Origin: Dethiosulfovibrio sp.
Lineage (GTDB): Bacteria > Synergistota > Synergistia > Synergistales > Dethiosulfovibrionaceae
Reading direction: 5' to 3'
NCBI GenBank assembly: GCA_028709985.1
Contig: JAQUTB010000080.1
Span: forward strand, 1 to 7,232
DNA: 7,232 bases
Below, one piece after another: positions 1 to 6,501 of the stretch; position 1 is the stretch's first letter, and every line of letters begins with the position of its first letter. The position numbers and the translations under genes were made by a program. The notes under the pieces are model-generated. The model was not told where the DNA came from. It did no database searches and worked only from the letters and a program-made list of their open reading frames with translations.

Positions 1-501
1 GATCACGTTATCCTCACGTCCCCTAAGGGCTATCACATTGAGGTCTCCGGCCATATGGCTGACGATGTCCTGGGAGCTGGAACTCTTAGGGCTACCCCCC
101 CTGACAGGGGGGGAGCTGGTCCCTTCGGTCAGGTAGTCACCAGACGCTCTGGAGCTGATTACCGCCAGACCGACTTCTTCGGCCTCATGGAGGACCTTAT
201 TGACGCCGTCGACGGTCAGGATAGGGACGCCATAAGCTCTTTGCTCGGGGATATAGACAACCAGATAGACTCCTTGCTTAAATGCAGGACGGAGGGTGGG
301 GCTCTTGTAAAACGTTACGAGGGAAGCGTCTCTAGGCTTACTCAAAATAACGGGAACTACACCGAGCTTTACAGCTCCATAAGCGATACCGATCTCGCCA
401 AGATGGCGATGGAGTTCATGTCAGCTCAGGCGATATACCAAGCTGGTCTTGCCACAGTGGCTAGGATCATCCAGCCCACTTTGGTGGACTTCCTTGGATA
501 G
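1..501 (+). CDS. flgL: Flagellar hook-associated protein 3 (FlgL), C-terminal part
   Basis: The frame is open from the first base, so the gene begins before the window; 166 C-terminal residues are visible, ending at TAG 499-501. FlgL (HAP3) forms the junction between hook and filament outside the cell and is related to flagellin. The last ~95 residues are typical of the family: an amphipathic helix with LGDIDNQIDSLLKCRTEGG, an NYTELYSSISDTDLAKMAME stretch, and the end QAIYQAGLATVARIIQPTLVDFL, which is the FlgL/flagellin terminal D0 helix. This ending, with IIQPTLVDFL, fits FlgL better than flagellin. It lies 19 bases before fliW on the same strand with no terminator between, so the two are probably co-transcribed. 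The segment at 61-160 is Gly/Pro-rich and contains a C7/G7 hairpin. The identification is firm; the N-terminal half cannot be assessed. Confidence 0.92.
   Translation, partial: DHVILTSPKGYHIEVSGHMADDVLGAGTLRATPPDRGGAGPFGQVVTRRSGADYRQTDFFGLMEDLIDAVDGQDRDAISSLLGDIDNQIDSLLKCRTEGGALVKRYEGSVSRLTQNNGNYTELYSSISDTDLAKMAMEFMSAQAIYQAGLATVARIIQPTLVDFLG
95..113 (+). repeat. C7-TGACA-G7 inverted homopolymer pair inside flgL
   Basis: Seven C (95-101) and seven G (107-113) flank the loop TGACA, giving a perfect 7-bp all-GC stem. It encodes the Thr-Pro-Pro-Asp-Arg-Gly-Gly stretch of FlgL. GGAGCTG recurs around it (73, 112, 151). Homopolymers of this length can slip during replication; whether they do so here is not known. 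Confidence 0.55.
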
Positions 502-520
502 AGAAGGCGAGGATGCTTTT

Positions 521-988
521 ATGGTTGACGTGTTGAAAACAGAGAGATTTGGGGAGTTGTCCTTCGACATCTCGGAGGCGCTCCTTTTCCCCGAGGGGAT
601 TCCGGGTTTTGAAGACGACCATCGATGGATCATAGTCGGAGACGACGACTCTTTGATCAAGTGGCTTCAGAGTTGCACCTCGCCTGAAGTGGCCCTGCCT
701 GTTATACCAGCTCTACAGGTTTTTCCTGGATACCGTATATCCTTGTCCTCATCCGACAGCGATAAGTTAGGCATAAATAGCCTCTCCGATGTCGGCATAC
801 TGCTGGTGGTGTCGGTTCCGGTCGGCAACCCTGGGGCCGTCTCGGTTAACCTTAGAGCCCCTATCCTGGTGGACAAGGAAACCAGAAGGGGATATCAGTT
901 TGTGGTGTTAAACGAAAACTACACAATCGACACGCCTCTGATGGATGTATTCAAGGTTACAGAAGGCGTAGAGGATTCGCCATGCTAG
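521..988 (+). CDS. fliW: Flagellar assembly factor FliW
   Basis: FliW is a small cytoplasmic protein that binds flagellin and, alternatively, CsrA. It relieves CsrA repression of flagellin translation when flagellin is being exported. The 155-residue product is a normal length. It starts with the family pattern: a short lead, TERFGELSFD, then LLFPEGIPGFED at about residues 21-32. The C-terminal half carries VNLRAPILVDKETRRGYQFV, matching the conserved NL.AP..I....R.G.Q block, and then YTIDTPL. I chose ATG 521 over an upstream in-frame TTG at 449 because the family N-terminus begins here and a purine-rich site, AAGGCGAGG, lies at 504-512. The last 7 bases overlap the csrA start, so the two are probably translationally coupled, and the pairing with csrA supports the assignment. 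AGGATG at 510-515, in the ribosome-binding region, is weakly like a CsrA site. Confidence 0.95.
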   Translation: MVDVLKTERFGELSFDISEALLFPEGIPGFEDDHRWIIVGDDDSLIKWLQSCTSPEVALPVIPALQVFPGYRISLSSSDSDKLGINSLSDVGILLVVSVPVGNPGAVSVNLRAPILVDKETRRGYQFVVLNENYTIDTPLMDVFKVTEGVEDSPC

Positions 989-1230
989 TCCTGGCTCGAA
1001 AAAAAGGGGAATCCGTTAAGATAGGTGAGGATATAGAGGTTAAAGTCCTTGATGTCAATGGAGATACCGTTAAAATAGGTGTAACCGCACCTGCAAGCGT
1101 GGCGATATGGAGAAACGAGCTGTACTGTGAGGTCGCCGACACCAATAGGAGGGCCAGCCAGTTTAACTGGCCCTCCTCCGTTTTAGACGAAACCCTGTCT
1201 AAGCTGAAAAAGGAAAGGGAATCTAGATGA
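982..1230 (+). CDS. csrA: Translational regulator CsrA
   Basis: CsrA is a homodimeric RNA-binding protein that recognises GGA in hairpin loops and blocks ribosome binding; in FliW-containing bacteria its main known target is flagellin mRNA. The 82-residue product begins MLVLARKKGESVKIG, the canonical first strand. The residues known in E. coli CsrA to contact RNA are kept or conservatively replaced: L4, R6, K7, I42, R44, L47. Trp43 stands where His is usual. The core ends near residue 50, followed by a ~30-residue tail, longer than E. coli (61 residues). In Firmicutes the C-terminal extension helps FliW binding, so a similar role is plausible here. ATG 982 overlaps the fliW stop and TGA 1228-1230 overlaps the maf ATG. 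A terminator-like hairpin lies inside the tail-coding part. Confidence 0.95.
   Translation: MLVLARKKGESVKIGEDIEVKVLDVNGDTVKIGVTAPASVAIWRNELYCEVADTNRRASQFNWPSSVLDETLSKLKKERESR
1147..1184 (+). promoter_or_regulatory. Terminator-like hairpin inside csrA
   Basis: An 11-bp perfect stem, AGGAGGGCCAG (1147-1157) with CTGGCCCTCCT (1167-1177), encloses a 9-base loop (CCAGTTTAA). It is followed by CCG and four T at 1181-1184. It encodes residues 56-65 of the CsrA tail and ends about 33 bases before the maf ribosome-binding site. The stem is strong but the U tract is short and offset, so it could be a partial attenuator, a translation-slowing structure or a CsrA target. The hairpin itself is certain; its function is inference. 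Confidence 0.5.
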
Positions 1231-3959
1231 TCAAGACGCCTCTTCTGGAAAAGAACCTGACTGTGCTGGAGAAAAAGCAGCCCCTTTTGGCAAAAAAACT
1301 CAGGGATTTTATTGAGCAGAGGGAGGGAATGGGGGGCTTCTCCGTCGATGAAAAGCTTAGCTCCATTGGCAGATGGATTCAGATCGGAGATGAAGACCCC
1401 TTCTTTCAACACGACGAAGCCGAAGATCACGGAGCCTTTAGAAAAAAACACGCAGGATCCTGCGTGTTTGTGGTTAACGGAATAGGAGCCCCCCCTTATC
1501 TGTTTCATGTTCTGAAATCCCTTCCTGACACGGCCTTGGCTGTGGTGGTGGTGGAGCCGTCCGTGGAGAGGTTGTTGTACACTTTATCCATGACGTCGGT
1601 CTATATGGCCCTTCCTGATGGATGCCGCATATCTTTCGTCGTTTTTGAGGACCAGTTTCTGTGTCAGGAGGCCCTTGGGGTCAACGTCAAACCACTTGGG
1701 ATATTCCTGATAAACTCCGCGGTTAAGATAAACCACGGAGGCGAACTTGAGTCCTTAGGCGAGAGGTTTCTAAACCTTGAGAGGGAGATGTGGAGGCAGA
1801 TCAGGCTTTCAGTTGAGTATCTCGGCAACACCGCTGAGGATACCCTTATAGGGGTCAGAAACTTTGCCCTTAACTTCCCGTGGATACTCAACAGCCCTAG
1901 ATTCAGCGATTTCTCGGATCTAAAAGGCAGGCCATGTATATGTGTGGCGTCCGGTCCCTCTCTTGATAAAAACGTACATCTACTCAAGGACCTTCAGGAC
2001 CGTTTTGTCATAATAGCGGCCGACACCGCCGCTAGAAAACTGCTGTCTCTGGGCATAATTCCCCATTTTGTGACTTCCATTGAGCGACCTCAGGAAATGT
2101 ATATAAGGAACATCGCTCCTTTAATAGAAGCCTATCCTGAGGAGTGTTCCAAAATAGTGCTGGTCGCCGCCTTTGCCTGTACTCCTCAGACCGTGGCTCG
2201 GTGGCCAGGACCGGTTCAGGTTATCGGTAAGGTCGAGTTGGAGCTTGACCAGTGGTTGATCGGAGCTTTAGGAGGCGGCGAGCTGTTCCCCTGCGGTGCT
2301 TCTGTGGCACACATGGCCGTCTCGGTCGCATTAAACCTGGGAGCTTCATCGATAGCTTTAATAGGACAGGATCTGGCTTATGGCGATGATGGAAAAAGCC
2401 ATGCTTCCAATACGGCCTCGGAGAAAGACCAGGCCGTAGAGGCCCAGCGTTACGAGAATCTGCTTGAGGTCCCAGGCATCTATGGCAAGCCAGTTAAGAC
2501 CCACGTCACGTGGCTTAAATTCATAAAGATATTCGAGGCCTTCACCAAAAGATGTGAGACCATAGGTGTCAAGATACACGACTGCACTCAGGGAGGGGCC
2601 CTGATACCTGGTAGCGTCGTAGAGGACCTCGATGTTTTCGTCGAAAGGCAGGCAGAGGGTATCTCCACCTTTGCGGAGTATCCGTTTGAGCTGGCCATAA
2701 AGGGAATTGAAAGCAAAGACGCCCCTGCCATAGCCAACAGGGTCCAAGATCGGCTTCATGACTCCGGTCACCCCATGGTCCAGGCGTCTTTGGACCTCCT
2801 GAAGGAGATCGAAAAACACGTCGAAGCTGTTTCCGAGACGATAACCCCGTCCCAGAGGAGGGAGCACAGCCAACGTGCTGCCGTGGCTCTGGACAGGCTA
2901 CACGGGGGCAACAGCCCACTGGCTTTCATCGGCCAGAGCTACACGTTCCTTAGCGGAGCGGTTCTGGCCGAGACCAGAAACCTCGATACCATGGAAGAGG
3001 TCTACCGTTGGAGAAGGGCCTACGAGGAGATAATCCAGGGACACAGGGTTATATTGAACTTCTTCTCCCAGTGGTTTTTCTACGTGGCAAAGGTCGCCTA
3101 CTGGTACGGCAAGGATCAGGGCAACAGGCTGGAGCTGCTTAGGCATATCCCTTCGGACGAGCTTCTGGTCGAGGCTGAAGGGCTTCTTGACGAGTTTACC
3201 CGTTTAATTTCGGATGAGGCCCAGGAGGACAACACCGAGCTGGTGAGGCTCAACAACCTCATAGCTAGGATAGATGACGGCCTTTTTCCAAAAGAGGGAT
3301 GGGAGGTTCTCTGGCGTCTGTCAAGGATGCTATCCCAGCAGGGGAGGGGCGAGAGGGCCTGTCGCATGATTCTGGCGGCGAGCTCTAGGGTGCAGGGTGA
3401 ACCCCTCGAGGAGGCCAAGATAGTGGCGTTTTTACAGGACCTGGCTCATACCCTCATAAAGCCGGACCTGACCCATATCCCACCCTTCGGATTGGCCCTG
3501 TCCATAGCCAGAAACCTGGCCGATTACGGTCAGAAGGAGCTGTCCGATTCATTGTCCGAGGAGGTAAAGGGGGCTTGGCACGAGTATCTGGACAACCTCC
3601 GCACTTCCAAGGTCATACAGGAGAAAAATCCTGTGGCGTACTTTCATCTGCTGGGCGACCTGGCCCTGCTCGAGGGGGATTTTGGAAGGGCCCTGGATAA
3701 CGTGTGGAAGGTGGTTATAGAGGCGTACTACAGCATGGACGAGAAGGGCCAGCCCTTGTTTCAGTGGCTCTGTCGCTATCTTGACGTGGCCTTTAAGGCC
3801 GAGGACGAGGGCTATAGGGCTATCGGTGACAGGATTGTCTCCGAGATCGCGGAGAGACCTGAGTTCCTGGGGTACTATCGCCCCGTAATATCTTCAGCTC
3901 TTTTTTCCAAGTTGAGGGAAAAAGGGCTAAACCTCGGGGTTGAGGTGTCCGAAAACTAA
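1227..3959 (+). CDS. Maf-type flagellin glycosyltransferase (DUF115 / MptE-like), long form
   Basis: Motility accessory factors are cytoplasmic enzymes thought to transfer nonulosonic acids such as pseudaminic acid to Ser/Thr of flagellin before export. An N-terminal Rossmann-like part shows VNGIG (83-87) and VVVVEPS (around 106-112). The central DUF115 domain (about 233-460) starts KGRPCICVASGPSLDKN with GPSL at 243-246, continues AADTAARKLLSLGIIPHFVTSIE (264-286; D266, then GI.P), and has the typical GQDLAYGDDGKSHAS at 380-394. Residues ~480-910 are largely helical and could include TPR-like repeats. At 910 residues it is longer than the Campylobacter and Helicobacter Maf proteins, which are roughly 600-650. 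ATG 1227 overlaps the csrA stop (ATGA) and has AGGAAAGGGA at 1211-1220. Its position between csrA and flagellin, with pseB downstream, supports the role. Automatic annotation may call it a 6-hydroxymethylpterin pyrophosphokinase, which is misleading here. The nature of the sugar is inferred. Confidence 0.88.
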   Translation: MIKTPLLEKNLTVLEKKQPLLAKKLRDFIEQREGMGGFSVDEKLSSIGRWIQIGDEDPFFQHDEAEDHGAFRKKHAGSCVFVVNGIGAPPYLFHVLKSLPDTALAVVVVEPSVERLLYTLSMTSVYMALPDGCRISFVVFEDQFLCQEALGVNVKPLGIFLINSAVKINHGGELESLGERFLNLEREMWRQIRLSVEYLGNTAEDTLIGVRNFALNFPWILNSPRFSDFSDLKGRPCICVASGPSLDKNVHLLKDLQDRFVIIAADTAARKLLSLGIIPHFVTSIERPQEMYIRNIAPLIEAYPEECSKIVLVAAFACTPQTVARWPGPVQVIGKVELELDQWLIGALGGGELFPCGASVAHMAVSVALNLGASSIALIGQDLAYGDDGKSHASNTASEKDQAVEAQRYENLLEVPGIYGKPVKTHVTWLKFIKIFEAFTKRCETIGVKIHDCTQGGALIPGSVVEDLDVFVERQAEGISTFAEYPFELAIKGIESKDAPAIANRVQDRLHDSGHPMVQASLDLLKEIEKHVEAVSETITPSQRREHSQRAAVALDRLHGGNSPLAFIGQSYTFLSGAVLAETRNLDTMEEVYRWRRAYEEIIQGHRVILNFFSQWFFYVAKVAYWYGKDQGNRLELLRHIPSDELLVEAEGLLDEFTRLISDEAQEDNTELVRLNNLIARIDDGLFPKEGWEVLWRLSRMLSQQGRGERACRMILAASSRVQGEPLEEAKIVAFLQDLAHTLIKPDLTHIPPFGLALSIARNLADYGQKELSDSLSEEVKGAWHEYLDNLRTSKVIQEKNPVAYFHLLGDLALLEGDFGRALDNVWKVVIEAYYSMDEKGQPLFQWLCRYLDVAFKAEDEGYRAIGDRIVSEIAERPEFLGYYRPVISSALFSKLREKGLNLGVEVSEN
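1446..1469 (+). repeat. Perfect 24-base palindrome inside maf
   Basis: Bases 1446-1457 are the exact reverse complement of 1458-1469, with GGATCC at the centre. The palindrome covers exactly eight codons (residues 74-81, KHAGSCVF) of Maf, so both strands read the same peptide in that register. As RNA it forms a 10-bp stem with loop GAUC, or a 9-bp stem presenting GGA in a GGAUCC hexaloop. Only three T follow, so termination would be weak. Confidence 0.7.
3896..3928 (+). other. Long imperfect hairpin at the 3' end of maf
   Basis: AGCTCTTTTTTCC (3896-3908) can pair with GGGAAAAAGGGCT (3916-3928) as a 13-bp stem with two G-U wobbles and a 7-base loop (AAGTTGA). It lies about 30 bases before the maf stop. 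No T run follows, so it is not a standard + strand terminator. It could protect or end the maf transcript, or be incidental. No other terminator is evident between maf and the flagellin gene. Confidence 0.35.
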
Positions 3960-4032
3960 ACCAGCACGGGATATGGACGTCTTGCGACGGGAGGGGGGAT
4001 TTTTCAGGCCGGGCTTGCGATTCCAGCTTAAG

Positions 4033-4064
4033 TAAAACGTTTCTCTGACGTGCATTGTTATTAT
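4033..4064 (+). promoter_or_regulatory. Possible flagellin promoter region (weak)
   Basis: In the 163-base gap before flagellin, the AT-rich segment 4053-4070 contains TATTAT (4059-4064), 5 of 6 matches to a sigma-70 -10 box, with TAAA at 4033-4036 upstream. A start near 4071 would include the GGA hairpin in the leader. No convincing -35 box is at the right spacing, and no good flagellar-sigma box is seen here. The alternative CCCGATAG at 4088-4095 would start transcription after the hairpin. The rest of the gap (3960-4032) shows only a G-rich patch (3989-3998) and nothing I can name. Confidence 0.22.
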
Positions 4065-4074
4065 TTGATACGGG

Positions 4075-4092
4075 TCGGGCAAGGAAGCCCGA
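4075..4092 (+). promoter_or_regulatory. Candidate CsrA-binding hairpin in the flagellin leader
   Basis: TCGGGC (4075-4080) pairs perfectly with GCCCGA (4087-4092), plus a flanking G-U pair, and presents the hexaloop AAGGAA. A GGA in the loop of a short stem is the classic CsrA target. It lies upstream of the second GGA site at the ribosome-binding site, about 31 bases before the start codon, as in the two-site leader of B. subtilis hag. The hairpin is seen directly; binding is inferred from the neighbouring csrA and fliW. Confidence 0.6.
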
Positions 4093-4105
4093 TAGCCTAC
4101 TACTC

Positions 4106-4115
4106 ACAAGGAGGT
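4106..4115 (+). promoter_or_regulatory. Flagellin ribosome-binding site overlapping a CsrA consensus
   Basis: ACAAGGAGGT matches the CsrA consensus core ACARGGAUGU at 9 of 10 positions. It contains the strong Shine-Dalgarno AAGGAGG (4108-4114), 8 bases before ATG 4123. CsrA bound here would directly exclude the ribosome. A strong Shine-Dalgarno is itself GGA-rich, so the site gains weight mainly from the paired upstream hairpin. Confidence 0.6.
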
Positions 4116-4122
4116 AAGAAAA

Positions 4123-6447
4123 ATGCGTGTATACCACAACGTACCTGCGCTTTTTGCCTATAACTCACTGAGCGCTACCAACAGCAACCTTCAGAAGTCC
4201 ATCAACAAGCTCTCCACCGGACTCAGGATCAACTCCGCCGCCGACGACGCGGCAGGGCTGGCCATAAGCGAGAAGATGAGGGCTCAGATAAAGGGATTGG
4301 ACCAGGCTGTCAACAACTCCCAGGACGGCATCTCCATGATCCAGACCGCTGAGGGAGCCCTCAACGAGACCCACTCCATCCTCCAGAGGATGAGAGAGCT
4401 CTCCGTCCAGTCCGCAAACGACACCCTCACCAACCAGGATCGTAAGTACATCCAGGACGAGGTCAACCAGCTTTCCGAGGAGATCGACCGTATCTCCACC
4501 ACGACCCAGTTCAACAAGAAGAAGCTCCTCGACGGAAGCGCCTCTGCCCTTTGGTCGTCCGATAGCCTTGACACCAAGGCCTTTGTCCGTGGCAGCCTTC
4601 GCACCATAGACCAGTTCGGCCAGAAGTCCGCCGCCGAGGGCAACTACAAGATCTCCATCAGCGCCAACCCAGGAGAGGCTGAGGTCCAAAAGAGCGACAT
4701 CTTCACCATCAAGCACGAGAACGTCATCATGGATGTCGGCCTCAACAACGAAGCCGGCTACGAGAGGGTCTCTGTCGACGGCCTTCCCGCTGGAAAGTAC
4801 GAAGTTTCTCAGACAACTGGTCTCGTCACTGGTCCTGCTCATACCCAGAAGTACAACTTCGGTGACCTTACAGTCGGAAGTGGCTACAGAACTAACGTTG
4901 CGGCTGCTGTGATCTCCTTCGAGGTCCTCTCCGTCAACACCGCCTCCAACACTGTTGTCGTCCGCGCCGAGTCCTACGTTATGTCCGCTGGCGGTAATGT
5001 CAAGGCCTACAGGGCCGAGAACCTCACCCTCAGCACCGCGATCAGGACAGCTGGATATTCCGGCCTTGGGTTTGAGATGGGAACCGGAGCCCTCATCCTC
5101 GACGACGTTGAAGACTACAAGGTCGGCGGTCGCATGATCATGCACCTCGCCGCCTCGGGCGGCGCCGATGGTGTTGATGCCATGATAAAGATAAGCGCTG
5201 TCGTCGACACAGACTGGGCCAAGGCCGGAAACTGGAGCACCGCAGCTCTGGGCGAGTCCCGTGTCTTTTCACTGGACGTCAGCGAGCTTAAGTCCAAGGA
5301 TGTCCACTTCCGTTCCTTCTACCTCAACACTCAGAACGGCCAGATCCACCAGTCGGACATCAAGATAACCTTTAATAGCTCTGTAGGGTCTGCGACTAAT
5401 CCCGTTGTCGGTACTACCTTCACCGCAGCCTATGTTGGACAGACAGCCAAGGGTGACGTTGCACTCAGAGACCTCAACAAGTTCTGGGACGCCAACGGCA
5501 GGTTCCTCCTTGAGGATCCCCAGGATATCACCATAACCCAGGGTAACGGCAAGAAGGCCAGCATAACCCTCAACTCCACCGACACGCTGAACGAGGTTGC
5601 AAAGAAGCTCAACAACGCCATAGCCTTCGACCTCGGCCAGTCAAAGTACGTCGGGGAGGATGCGGATAAGTTCGTCTCCTTCGTGGACGACGAGAGCGCC
5701 TCTACAGCTGAGGCTGTCGAGGGAACCATGGTCATCCGTAGCGCCGTATCCGGCAAGGCAGGGCAGCTGTCCTTCGCAGGCGACGAGGACGTCATCAACG
5801 GCCTCAGCCTCAACGTTATCCAGAACTCCTCTGAAAACGAGTTCCGAGTAACGGTTCAGGATGCCCACAACGGCAACACCGTCGCCGCCGCTGTTAAGAT
5901 CACCGGCAACATGCTTCGCGGAGTGGTCCACCAGAACGTCGACGTGGAGTTCGAGGCCATGGCCAACATCAACGTTGACTGGTCCGACTCGGCCAAGGGA
6001 TTCATGCTTACCAGGGACTCGGATGTCTATGAGACCACCCTTCACCTTGCCGACAACAGCACCGTGTTCCAGATCGGCGCTAACGAGAAGGAAGACATGG
6101 GCATCAGCATGGGCAACATGGGAGCTCGCTCCCTCGGAGTCGACTCCATAGTCGTCACCGATCGTGAGTCCGCAGCTCGCTCCATAACCGTGATCGACAA
6201 CGCCATCGACAAGGTATCCACCCAGAGAAGCGCCCTTGGTGCTTACCAGAACAGGCTGGATCACACCATCAGCAACCTGACCGTGGCCAGCCAGAACCTG
6301 ACCGCAGCCGAGAGCCGTATCCGCGACCTCGACATGGCCAAAGAGATGATGAACTTCACCAAGCTCAACATCCTCATGCAGGCCGGTAACTCCATGCTTG
6401 CTCAGGCCAACCAGCTGCCTCAGAACGTTCTGTCGTTGCTGCGTTAA
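4123..6447 (+). CDS. fliC: Flagellin (large, 774 residues)
   Basis: This is the structural protein of the flagellar filament, exported through the flagellar type III system and assembled outside the cell. The N-terminal D0/D1 part (about 1-140) is classical: [36 protein letters not shown], then [14 protein letters not shown]. The latter is the QR.REL.VQ region (88-96) that TLR5 recognises in enterobacterial flagellins. The C-terminal D1/D0 part (about 672-774) ends in [21 protein letters not shown]. The ~530 residues between form a Ser/Thr/Asn-rich surface insertion; residues ~467-500 resemble the flagellin hook IN motif ([15 protein letters not shown], then [14 protein letters not shown]). 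Many flagellins are only 270-500 residues long. I see no cysteine. The codons are strongly biased, as in highly expressed genes, with some less biased patches. ATG 4123 has AAGGAGG 8 bases upstream. Glycosylation by the adjacent Maf and control by CsrA/FliW are inferred. Confidence 0.97.
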   Translation: MRVYHNVPALFAYNSLSATNSNLQKSINKLSTGLRINSAADDAAGLAISEKMRAQIKGLDQAVNNSQDGISMIQTAEGALNETHSILQRMRELSVQSANDTLTNQDRKYIQDEVNQLSEEIDRISTTTQFNKKKLLDGSASALWSSDSLDTKAFVRGSLRTIDQFGQKSAAEGNYKISISANPGEAEVQKSDIFTIKHENVIMDVGLNNEAGYERVSVDGLPAGKYEVSQTTGLVTGPAHTQKYNFGDLTVGSGYRTNVAAAVISFEVLSVNTASNTVVVRAESYVMSAGGNVKAYRAENLTLSTAIRTAGYSGLGFEMGTGALILDDVEDYKVGGRMIMHLAASGGADGVDAMIKISAVVDTDWAKAGNWSTAALGESRVFSLDVSELKSKDVHFRSFYLNTQNGQIHQSDIKITFNSSVGSATNPVVGTTFTAAYVGQTAKGDVALRDLNKFWDANGRFLLEDPQDITITQGNGKKASITLNSTDTLNEVAKKLNNAIAFDLGQSKYVGEDADKFVSFVDDESASTAEAVEGTMVIRSAVSGKAGQLSFAGDEDVINGLSLNVIQNSSENEFRVTVQDAHNGNTVAAAVKITGNMLRGVVHQNVDVEFEAMANINVDWSDSAKGFMLTRDSDVYETTLHLADNSTVFQIGANEKEDMGISMGNMGARSLGVDSIVVTDRESAARSITVIDNAIDKVSTQRSALGAYQNRLDHTISNLTVASQNLTAAESRIRDLDMAKEMMNFTKLNILMQAGNSMLAQANQLPQNVLSLLR

Positions 6448-6471
6448 TTTAAGTTATCCGCAACTCGATAA
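6445..6471 (+). promoter_or_regulatory. Possible sigma-28-type promoter for flaG
   Basis: TAAT (6445-6448, starting at the flagellin stop codon), exactly 15 bases, then CTCGATAA (6464-6471) matches the flagellar sigma consensus TAAA-N15-GCCGATAA at 9 of 12 positions. The -10 ends in a perfect CGATAA. A start near 6478 would fall inside the left arm of the flagellin terminator, removing about half the stem from the new transcript. In this window 6-of-8 matches to the -10 alone also occur elsewhere, so the spacing is the main support. Confidence 0.35.
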
Positions 6472-6501
6472 AGGCGGGAGGGGGCTCCCCTCCCGCCTTT
6501 T
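6470..6501 (+). terminator. Intrinsic terminator of the flagellin gene
   Basis: A 14-bp perfect stem, AAAGGCGGGAGGGG (6470-6483) with CCCCTCCCGCCTTT (6487-6500), closes a 3-base loop (GCT) and runs into four T (6498-6501). It is 23 bases after the flagellin stop and is the strongest terminator in the window. flaG, 33 bases further on, would need read-through or its own promoter. Confidence 0.9.

Noticed and set aside
449..520. Upstream in-frame TTG start for fliW, adding 24 residues
   Set aside because: It would lie within the flgL end, the extra residues do not match FliW, and ATG 521 has a ribosome-binding site and the family N-terminus.
1715..1740. Hairpin CTCCGCGGTT / AACCACGGAG with one mismatch in maf
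   Set aside because: Pairing is 9 of 10 with loop AAGATA, but there is no GGA in the loop, no T run and no nearby start. It was judged incidental coding structure.
2358..2919. Two - strand open frames inside maf (171 and 116 codons)
   Set aside because: They overlap each other and the well-supported Maf domain on the other strand, and show no family motif.
3981..4020. Direct repeat CTTGCGA at 3981-3987 and 4014-4020
   Set aside because: Seven bases is too short to separate from chance, and no matching arrangement of operator halves was seen.
4088..4095. CCCGATAG as a flagellar-sigma -10 box for flagellin
   Set aside because: It matches 6 of 8 bases, but the position 15 bases upstream reads TACG rather than TAAA. 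The bases are also explained as the right arm of the GGA hairpin. Not excluded; it is the main competing reading.
3960..4122. Sigma-54 promoter (GG-N10-GC) before flagellin
   Set aside because: The best candidate, around 4006-4018, has 8 rather than 10 bases between GG and GC.
4165..5145. A 326-codon open frame on the - strand inside the flagellin gene
   Set aside because: It is antisense to a clear flagellin. The strong C-ended codon bias of flagellin removes stops on the opposite strand, and the predicted peptide is a low-complexity Val/Asp/Gly sequence with no family resemblance.
5641..6264. A 207-codon - strand open frame inside flagellin
   Set aside because: Same antisense artefact: Val/Gly/His/Asp-rich, no recognisable domain, no ribosome-binding site of note.
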